A DNA stretch of 46,421 bases from an uncultured Clostridia bacterium (GTDB lineage Bacteria; Bacillota; Clostridia; Oscillospirales; CAG-272), in the NCBI GenBank assembly GCA_944392615.1, contig CALXXF010000019.1:1-46421 (forward strand), in the 5' to 3' direction. How positions within the stretch are numbered: the stretch's first letter is position 1; the number at the start of each line of letters is the position of its first letter. The position numbers and the translations under genes are program-made. Shown piece after piece: positions 40,611 to 46,421 of this stretch. The notes under the pieces are model-generated. The model searched no databases and had not been told where the DNA came from. It saw only the letters and a list, made by a program, of their open reading frames with translations.

Positions 40611-41498
40611 ATGACCATCGGTCAAAAAATAAAAGAGCTCAGAAACAAAGCCGGGCTAACACAAAGCGAGCTTTGCCGGGACTTCATCACCCGCAATATG
40701 CTGAGCAGAATAGAGCACGACGCAGCTCTTCCCTCCCTCGGCACTCTCTGCGAGCTGTGCCAAAAGCTCGGCATATCGGCCGGATACCTTATCGACGATA
40801 CTACAGACGAGTTTCCATACAGAAAGCTCTCTCTTATCCCGCGTATAAGGGAATACTGTCTTGCCGGTGACTACGGGAACGCACTGCTTCTGTGCGAATC
40901 TCTTTCCGGAGATGATGACGAGACGATCCTCATAAAATGCGAGTGTCTTTATCAGATGGGGAAAAAAATGTGCGATTCCGGAGAGCTTTTTGAAGCAAAG
41001 GCGCTGTTTTCCGACTCGGAAAAATACGCTCTTTCCATGACATACGGCTCTGAGATGTTCGCGGCAAGGGCAAGAGAAATGCTGGCAGATATAGAATACG
41101 CCGCAAACGCCCGCATTCCTGATTTTCCGTACGGGGCAAGCGATTTCACCGCAAGCCGCGCCGAGTATTATATGTACCTGTACATGCTCGGAATAGCAAA
41201 AAACGCGCGTTATGACCTTGCCTCCGGCATATATGACACCCTGAAATTCAGCAATTCCTTCTACAAAAAGCATATAAGCGCGCGTCTTTCTGCGTCGGCA
41301 CATAACCACAGCAGAGCAATTACCCTTCTCAGTGAGCTTGCAGATAACTTTGAGAACACAGGTGAAAATATTGTTCTTATGTACGGCGTATATTCAGACC
41401 TCGAAATTTCGTGCAGAGCTGCGTCAGATTATGAAAAAGCATATGCATGTCTGCGCAAGCGCACCGAACTGCTTGAACGTATAAAAACACCTTCGTGA
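40611..41498 (+). CDS. XRE-type regulator with TPR-like helical C-terminal domain
   Basis: 295 residues. N-terminal Cro/CI HTH (about 4-62: IGQKIKELRNKAGLTQSELC, then RNMLSRIEHDAALPS). The rest is all-helical with repeated Ala/Tyr/Leu-rich helix pairs (CLAGDYGNALLLCESLSG, FENTGENIVLMYGVYSDLE, ASDYEKAYACLRKRTELL), resembling the TPR-containing peptide-sensing regulators (PlcR/Rgg-like). No small peptide-precursor gene was identified next to it, so peptide sensing is only a possibility. The ATG has AAAGGCGGT ~6-8 nt upstream. Divergent from the ABC-DUF1854-ABC operon, which makes that operon a candidate target. Followed by a strong terminator. Confidence 0.8.
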   Translation: MTIGQKIKELRNKAGLTQSELCRDFITRNMLSRIEHDAALPSLGTLCELCQKLGISAGYLIDDTTDEFPYRKLSLIPRIREYCLAGDYGNALLLCESLSGDDDETILIKCECLYQMGKKMCDSGELFEAKALFSDSEKYALSMTYGSEMFAARAREMLADIEYAANARIPDFPYGASDFTASRAEYYMYLYMLGIAKNARYDLASGIYDTLKFSNSFYKKHISARLSASAHNHSRAITLLSELADNFENTGENIVLMYGVYSDLEISCRAASDYEKAYACLRKRTELLERIKTPS

Positions 41499-41570
41499 AA
41501 AAGCGGCAGGATATACGTGGCAGTAAATATTGACCTCATGGGCTTTTCGATAACTTGTCCCTCATACAAA

Positions 41571-41606
41571 AAAGCAGGCGTCCCGTCCACCGGCGGCGCC
41601 TGCTTT
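41571..41606. terminator. Terminator after the XRE-TPR regulator
   Basis: Perfect 10-bp stem AAAGCAGGCG (41571-41580) and CGCCTGCTTT (41597-41606) with a 16-nt loop, preceded by A residues and followed by T/A. It can act in both directions. No gene is seen in 41607-41796. Confidence 0.75.
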
Positions 41607-41796
41607 ATATTTGACTGCCCGAATATGTTAGTCAATATTTTCTTTACCTGTCAGACAAGACCTGTCTTTCTCTGTCAACAACCGGTTCATGAACGCAGCA
41701 ATCCCGGCATATGCGTAGGCTTGATTGAGTCTGACAAAAGACAGATTTACACCAATCAACCGCAATGAAGTGCCGCGACAGAAAGATAAAATCCCG

Positions 41797-41935
41797 CTGC
41801 CGCGAACTTGCCTGCACCTGCCCGCTGCCGCGAACTTGCCTGCACCTGCCCGCTGCCGCGAACTTGCCTGCACCTGCCCGCTCCCGCGAACTTGCCTGCA
41901 CCGGCTCACCTCCGTGACCTTGCTTGCATCATCAT
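41797..41935. repeat. 28-bp minisatellite, about five units, at the 3' end of the MATE gene
   Basis: Units of 28 bp start at 41797, 41825, 41853 and 41881, with a decayed fifth at 41909. The first three are identical; the last two diverge toward the MATE gene. Because 28 is not a multiple of three, the repeat opens spurious frames on both strands. No dyad typical of CRISPR repeats and no spacers. Confidence 0.85.
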
Positions 41936-41948
41936 GTCGTGCGGCACC

Positions 41949-43313
41949 CTACTGTTCGACTGCTTTTTGAGCATTTCCCATCTTTTTCCATTTTCCTGTG
42001 AAGTAAAAAACAAGTGAAATTACCGAAGCCACTACCCAACCCACAGGCCACGACGCCCATACTCCATTGCTTCCAAGACTTGGATACAGTATGTAGGAGA
42101 TAACCACACGCAGAACAAGGTCTGTAAACGTGGCGCACATAAATTGTCCCATGCACCCTGAACCCCTAAGCACCCCGTCGGTCATGAGCTTGACCGCGAC
42201 AAAAATGTAAAATGGAGCGACAGTTGTCAGAAAATTTTTCCCGGTTATTATTGCTTGCTCGCTCGGATTGTCGATAAACAATCTTATAAGCGACTCGCTG
42301 AATATCAGGTACAAAGAAGTGAAAACAAGCGAAAAAACAGCCGCCATGAGTATTCCGCCGCGATAGCCTCCTTCGGAGATCCTCTTGGTCTTTTCGGCGC
42401 CGATGTTCTGAGCGGTAAAGCTCGACATGCCGTTACACAGGGTAGTAAATGAGGTTATTGCAAATGTATTTGCCTTCACCGCCGCAGAATATCCCGCCAC
42501 TGCCGCCTTGCCTTCATCGTTTATAAGAGCCTGTATGAAAATATTGCCGAGAGATATGAAGCTCTGCTGCAATATGCTCGGAAGTGCGTATTTTGATATT
42601 CTCGAAAGCTCAGAAGTTGAAAACCGGGAATACGATTCGCCCTTGTCGCCCAGCTTGCCGAATCTTGCAAAAAGCGCGATAAGTACAAGCACACAGGCAG
42701 CAGCCTGCGCGATAAAAGTCGCCCAGGCAACTCCGGCAACGTCCCACGCAAACGCAATGACAAATACAGCGTCAAGAACTATGTTTGCGACAGACGAACC
42801 GATGAGGAAATACAGAGGAGTTGCCGAATCACCCAAAGCTGTGAATATACCGGTCACAACATTGTAGAGAAAGACAAATACGAATCCGCCTATGTAAATA
42901 TTGAAGTATACGGCACTGTCGTGGAATATTTCCTGAGGTGTCTTCACCACCGACAGAAGTGGGGAGCTGAAGGCAAAACCGAGAGCAGTGAGCAGCAGCG
43001 AGATGGCAAGAGCTGAAAAAAGAGCAGTAGATGCGGCCGACTTCACACGGCGCATGTCGCCTGCACCGTAGTGGTGTGATATAACCACCGAGCAGCCAAT
43101 ATTTGTTCCCACGGCTATTGCCATAAATATCATTGTTATGGGATACGATGCCCCGACTGCGGCTATGGCGTCTTCTCCGTTTTGCGCGTAATTTCCGACT
43201 ATAAAGCTGTCCGCCATGCTGTAGAGCTGCTGAAAAACCACCGAGACGAAAAGAGGCAGCGTGAATTTTATCAGTACTTTTTCTGGTCTTCCTTCAATAA
43301 GATTAATTTTCAT
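41949..43313 (-). CDS. MATE-family efflux transporter
   Basis: 454 residues with about twelve hydrophobic helices in two pseudo-symmetrical halves, typical of Na+/H+-coupled multidrug (MATE, DinF/NorM-like) exporters. Recognisable blocks: ADSFIVGNYAQNGEDAIAAVGASYPI, FIAIAVGTNIGCSVVISHHYGAGD-like segment (residues ~65-85), TGIFTALGDSATPLYFLI, MSSFTAQNIGAEKTKR and VLRGSGCMGQFM. The start is ATG 43313 with only a weak GGTG upstream. The substrate is unknown. It stands alone: the GH76-like gene upstream is separated by 370 bp, and the 28-bp minisatellite lies directly after its stop codon. Confidence 0.9.
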   Translation of the reverse strand: MKINLIEGRPEKVLIKFTLPLFVSVVFQQLYSMADSFIVGNYAQNGEDAIAAVGASYPITMIFMAIAVGTNIGCSVVISHHYGAGDMRRVKSAASTALFSALAISLLLTALGFAFSSPLLSVVKTPQEIFHDSAVYFNIYIGGFVFVFLYNVVTGIFTALGDSATPLYFLIGSSVANIVLDAVFVIAFAWDVAGVAWATFIAQAAACVLVLIALFARFGKLGDKGESYSRFSTSELSRISKYALPSILQQSFISLGNIFIQALINDEGKAAVAGYSAAVKANTFAITSFTTLCNGMSSFTAQNIGAEKTKRISEGGYRGGILMAAVFSLVFTSLYLIFSESLIRLFIDNPSEQAIITGKNFLTTVAPFYIFVAVKLMTDGVLRGSGCMGQFMCATFTDLVLRVVISYILYPSLGSNGVWASWPVGWVVASVISLVFYFTGKWKKMGNAQKAVEQ

Positions 43314-43685
43314 TATTTTGCACCGACGTTTTCTGCGTTTTTTATTTATTGATTTTTACCGTGACGGCATGTCCGGTCAGACGGAAAAATTCCGGGAAGC
43401 ATATGACGAAATGTCAGATGATAAACAGCGGATACACATTTACGGCAAAATACATATCGGAGCAGACAGCTGCACAACCGGATATCTGCCGGGCGGTGAT
43501 TTGTCTTTCCTCCGCCTCAACGAAGCTATTGCTACATCTGCCGTTTTGACGCCTTTTTTATCATCTACGCCAAGCAAGGGCAGACGCTGAAAAAAGCGCC
43601 CGCCCCGCCATGTATTACACGGATATGACCCTGTTTTGCGGTAGCTGACAGAATTTACAGATCTGTCATGCTGTCCTGTGCCGGT
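43314..43685. other. Non-coding spacer between GH76-like and MATE genes
   Basis: No gene recognised. It contains an 11-bp hairpin with two wobble pairs (43571-43598) and a 7-bp TGACAGA/TCTGTCA inverted repeat near 43650, either of which may terminate the GH76-like transcript; neither has a convincing T-run. Confidence 0.45.
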
Positions 43686-45281
43686 TCACCACCACTGCTG
43701 GCAGTTGAACATAAGAGCCAGTGCCGTCGACATTCCGAAAACGCGGTAACCGGAATTTGAAGCTATAACGTCAGGCTCAGGTGTCTTTGTGCTCCAGTCT
43801 GTCCAGATAATGCCTTCTGAATTTCTGTTGTTGAATGCCGCAGCGGCGTTCTTCTGGAGGAACGTGAGAATTTCAAGATCGTTTGTCTCTTTGGCAAATC
43901 TGTAGAACCAGCGGGTGAGTATCCCTTTGAAGCCCGGAAGGTCTCCGTTATCAAGGTTAGCCTCGACGTTGATTATGCCTGAGCTTGTAGTGAGATTTCT
44001 CATGGCGTAATTTGCCGCTTTTTTTGCATTCTGGAGGTATGAATCGTCCTTATAGTGCCTGTAAAGGAGCATATTTGCGCCAACAAAGGTTCCCTGATTG
44101 TATGTAGAAGCCCACTTGTTTTTCTCGCCTCTGAGGTTATAAGAGTCGTAAACCTGACCGGTGGAGGCGACAAACATATTGTCAAGCTCCCATTCAATAA
44201 GTCCCTTTGCCTTTTCGAAATAGCTTTCATCACCGGAAATTTCACCTATCAGGCAGGCAGCTATTGCACCGGGACAGTTGACGCAGGAGTTCTTTGTCTC
44301 GTTGTCTGTGGTCCAGAAAAGGCCTCCGCCCAAGTGAGTGCTGTAGGCTCTGGCATAGGTCTGGTCATAATTGAGCTTCGCCATCTTGTAGTAGGTTTCA
44401 TCACCTGTGAGCATGGTAATCCGGCAGTACGCTATGCAGATCCACATGATATCGTCGTTGAACTTATTTCCCTGCCAGTTAGTGCCGTTTCTCTGGTAAA
44501 ACAGCTTGGCAAGCCTCAGCATGTCGGTCTTTATGTCTTCGTCCTTGGTACATTCATATGCATCTATGTAGCACTCTATTATCTCCGCGGTATCCCAGAA
44601 GTTCAGATTCGGGATCCAGCCGTTGACAAGGTACTTGTCTGAAAAGCTTTCATACACTTCCATCGCCATGTCGGCATATGTCATTTCTGTTTCATTGCAG
44701 TACGTAAGGTCAAGCAGCACGCTTTCAGAAAGAGAGGAATCTATTAAAAGCTGTCCGTTATCCGAAACGACGTATTTTTCTGTAAACTGCCGCACTGCCT
44801 GGGCGGTGAGATCGACGCTATCTGCGTAAATGACTATCTTCTTGCCAACAACTTTGATTATTCCCTCGTTGAAGGCAAGCTCTTCAGACACTTCTGATTC
44901 GCTTCTGTTTGTAGCACCGATCAGTATTTCATATTCGGGAGCGACAAACTCATTCTGCTGGTCGTATGGGATATAGTCGTCTGTAAGCGTTATCCCGCAA
45001 TCGTCGCCGAACGCAGCCTTGAAAGCGGAGCGAAGGCCGGTAAGAGCGCCGAGCATGCCTGAATTATTGTCGTCTCCGGTATTGTAAACTATGGAATATT
45101 TTGTCTTGTTCTGATCGACTATAACGAGCTTTCCGTCCACAATATCCTCATCGGCTGGCGCAGTAGTCACAGCGGAGGTATCGGCGGTGGAGGTCTCAGA
45201 TTCATTATTGTCGCACGACGCAAGCAGAATTACAAGCGCCATAAAGATGGTAACAATGATTGCCGCTTTTTTAAATTTCAT
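43686..45281 (-). CDS. GH76-like glycoside hydrolase lipoprotein
   Basis: 531 residues. Lipoprotein signal at the N-terminus: KFKK, a hydrophobic core and lipobox LLASC (Cys23), so it is exported and lipid-anchored. A Ser/Thr/Asp linker follows. Residues ~50-185 form a separate module (YSIVYNTGDDN, EYEILIGATNRSESE) seen at the N-terminus of other clostridial glycosidases. Residues ~200-531 are an (alpha/alpha)6-type domain resembling GH76 alpha-1,6-mannanases: NDDIMW (Asp276/Asp277, candidate catalytic pair), GGGLFWTTDN, KWASTYNQGTFVGANMLLYRHY. The ATG at 45281 (AAGGATG, 8-nt spacing) is preferred; a longer frame from 45458 would bury the signal peptide. No transporter gene for the released sugar is adjacent. 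Confidence 0.8.
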   Translation of the reverse strand: MKFKKAAIIVTIFMALVILLASCDNNESETSTADTSAVTTAPADEDIVDGKLVIVDQNKTKYSIVYNTGDDNNSGMLGALTGLRSAFKAAFGDDCGITLTDDYIPYDQQNEFVAPEYEILIGATNRSESEVSEELAFNEGIIKVVGKKIVIYADSVDLTAQAVRQFTEKYVVSDNGQLLIDSSLSESVLLDLTYCNETEMTYADMAMEVYESFSDKYLVNGWIPNLNFWDTAEIIECYIDAYECTKDEDIKTDMLRLAKLFYQRNGTNWQGNKFNDDIMWICIAYCRITMLTGDETYYKMAKLNYDQTYARAYSTHLGGGLFWTTDNETKNSCVNCPGAIAACLIGEISGDESYFEKAKGLIEWELDNMFVASTGQVYDSYNLRGEKNKWASTYNQGTFVGANMLLYRHYKDDSYLQNAKKAANYAMRNLTTSSGIINVEANLDNGDLPGFKGILTRWFYRFAKETNDLEILTFLQKNAAAAFNNRNSEGIIWTDWSTKTPEPDVIASNSGYRVFGMSTALALMFNCQQWW

Positions 45282-45315
45282 CAGTATATCATCCTTATCT
45301 TCTGTATTTTTATTC

Positions 45316-45344
45316 ATTCTATCATTTTTTGAGGCAAAAGTAAA
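45316..45344 (-). promoter_or_regulatory. Putative promoter of the GH76-like gene
   Basis: Minus strand TTTACT (45339-45344), 17-bp spacer, TAGAAT (45316-45321). An AATTG / CAATT inverted repeat (45350-45370) lies just upstream and may be an operator. Confidence 0.5.
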
Positions 45345-45566
45345 TAGACAATTGCACATATTGGTCAATTTTTTTGGTTCTGCATAAACCCCGCCTTGAA
45401 ATAAGCCTGCAACAACGCGCATATCGCATAAAGACAAATTATTCATCAGGAAACGCATTCCACGATGTACATCTTGCCTGAGAAATGTCGCTCAAGCAAC
45501 GCCGCAGCTTTTGTAATTCCGACATGTAAAAAGCAAGAAAGGACTCGCAGCTGAAAAAACCAGTGA

Positions 45567-45842
45567 AATAAAAGAGGCCGGATCTTCAACGCAGCATACC
45601 TGCAGACCCAGCCTTATGGAAGGGTAATGGAGGTGTTTGAACATCTGGATTATCGTGAACGGGCAATGGTATCCGCACATCTTGGTTTTTGTATGGAATG
45701 TTATTCAACTCAAATGCCTAAACAGGCATTCATTGATATTGCCATCGATCACGGCTTGGCATCGCCCGATACCGCAGACAAAACCTACCGCAAAGCCTTA
45801 CAGAAAATGAAGCTGGAACTAATAAAGCAAGAAATCTACTGA
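45567..45842 (+). pseudogene. Decapitated HTH/sigma-like regulator fragment
   Basis: A frame that is open from 45567 (a stop precedes it) to 45842, ~91 codons, coding NKRGRIFNAAYLQTQPYGR, then FEHLDYRERAMVSAHLGFC and PKQAFIDIAIDHGLASPDTADKTYRKALQKMKLE. I recognise this from memory as the C-terminal half of a regulator of the sigma-70-region-4/HTH type found in clostridial integrative elements. No start codon or ribosome site precedes the homologous part; translation from the ATG at 45627 would give only 71 residues. Its upstream half is missing, so it is most likely a remnant. A strong terminator follows. Confidence 0.5.
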
Positions 45843-45856
45843 GAATAGAAACGAAA

Positions 45857-45900
45857 AAAGCCCCGATGCGATCAGGAAATTCTGAACACATCGGGGCTTT
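45857..45900 (+). terminator. Intrinsic terminator after the regulator fragment
   Basis: Perfect 12-bp stem AAAGCCCCGATG (45857-45868) and CATCGGGGCTTT (45889-45900), 20-nt loop, A-run before and T-run in the stem; bidirectional. Confidence 0.85.
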
Positions 45901-46010
45901 GCTATACTCAAAATCCACACATTCGATTAAGCGATTGTCTTTTCCTAAAATAGAGAAGACAATTCTTGTATCATACTTTTCGGGTAAAATATATCCGGAG
46001 GTACATCAAA

Positions 46011-46421
46011 ATGAAAGGACGAATTTTAACAGAAAAAATGATCGAGGACTTTTCCTGCTATCTCAAAAGCGAGGAGAAAAGCGAAAATACCGTGGGAAAA
46101 TATCTACGGGATGTGCGGACGTTCGCCGAATATTTAGGCGGTGCTGAAATTACAAAGGAAACGGTCATTGCTTACAAGAGCAGGCTGCTTGCCGAGAACT
46201 ATGCGATGCGGAGCATAAATTCTATGCTGGCTTCCCTCAACAGTTTGTTCTCTTTTCTGAATTGGATGGAATGCAGAGTGAAGTCGATCCGTCACCGGCT
46301 CCCGTACAAAAAGCCGCAGCCTGTGCGGCTACGGCATAGGTATAGCAGCGGTTTCCGCACGAACCATTCGGAAAATGCTCCCGCAGGTTCCATACCATCC
46401 GGTCGCGGCGATCCGGCAGCC
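46011..46421 (+). pseudogene. Tyrosine integrase N-terminal fragment, runs off the window
   Basis: The frame is open from the ATG at 46011 (GGAGG 9 nt upstream) to the window edge, 137 codons. Residues 1-93 form the SAM-like core-binding domain of a tyrosine recombinase (EEKSENTVGKYLRDVRTFAEYL, SINSMLASLNSLFSFLNWM). After residue 93 (about position 46290) the translation becomes Arg/Pro/His-rich and no longer looks like an integrase; the catalytic domain should follow here. On the minus strand 46290-46421 is open instead, with a CGNRCYTYAVAAQAAAF segment. The simplest reading is that the gene is broken by a fusion to unrelated sequence. The window end prevents proof. Confidence 0.55.

Noticed and set aside
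41797..41935. 28-bp repeats as a CRISPR array
   Set aside because: Units are directly adjacent with no spacers, no dyad, and no cas genes nearby; it is a minisatellite.
41628..42017. Open frames across the 28-bp repeats on both strands
   Set aside because: They arise because the repeat has no stop codon in any frame; no ribosome site and absurd composition.
1..46421. tRNA, rRNA or known riboswitches
   Set aside because: No cloverleaf, rRNA signature or recognisable riboswitch core was found on reading the intergenic regions.

Overview
The window looks like a chromosome segment of an anaerobic, spore-forming Bacillota of class Clostridia, probably a gut lineage. Supporting signs are an oxygen-independent class III ribonucleotide reductase with its radical-SAM activase, the sporulation genes yqfC/yqfD and a ylbJ-like gene, the yqfC-yqfD-phoH-ybeY-era-recO gene order typical of Firmicutes, AAGGAGG-type ribosome binding sites, and TTG/GTG starts. 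No rRNA, tRNA or CRISPR array was seen.

Layout. 0-8.6 kb (minus strand): pcrA helicase, trxB, nrdD with a C-terminal redoxin domain, nrdG and a small XRE regulator. Together these form an anaerobic dNTP-synthesis and thiol-redox module. The nrdD promoter is near consensus and carries a good NrdR box. A second 30-bp dyad with identical half-sites and spacing occurs upstream of both nrdD and the XRE-nrdG operon. 8.9-13.3 kb (minus): kbl-tdh (threonine to glycine), then a DUF2156-GNAT pair. 13.6-19.1 kb (plus): tex, a double-HTH membrane-tethered regulator with a 42-bp minisatellite, and gpmI. 19.2-22.9 kb: a TIM-barrel epimerase-like gene divergent from a PHP phosphatase, then an Lrp/AsnC regulator translationally coupled to a class I aminotransferase. 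23.2-31.6 kb (minus): yqfC-yqfD-phoH-ybeY-era-recO-mutS2-AEC carrier, with a sigma-E-like promoter at its head. A divergent ylbJ-like gene appears to start at ATT.

33.15-34.49 kb is an AT-rich accessory island bounded by imperfect ~38-bp inverted repeats. It holds a REP-associated tyrosine transposase (RAYT) whose own reading frame contains two oppositely oriented clusters of REP-like hairpin repeats, plus a small, very acidic orphan protein. 34.5-39.9 kb (minus) is an ABC / DUF1854 / ABC operon; both ABC subunits have an unusual cytosolic N-terminal part ending in a zinc ribbon. 40.6-45.3 kb: an XRE-TPR regulator, a 28-bp minisatellite, a MATE exporter and a GH76-like lipoprotein glycosidase. 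The right edge (45.5-46.4 kb) is mobile-element debris: a decapitated HTH-type regulator fragment and a tyrosine-integrase N-terminus that appears to run into unrelated sequence.

The strongest candidates for something undescribed are the RAYT that carries REP hairpins inside its own gene within an inverted-repeat island, and the shared operator block linking nrdG and nrdD. All family assignments rest on motif recognition by eye; no database search was run.
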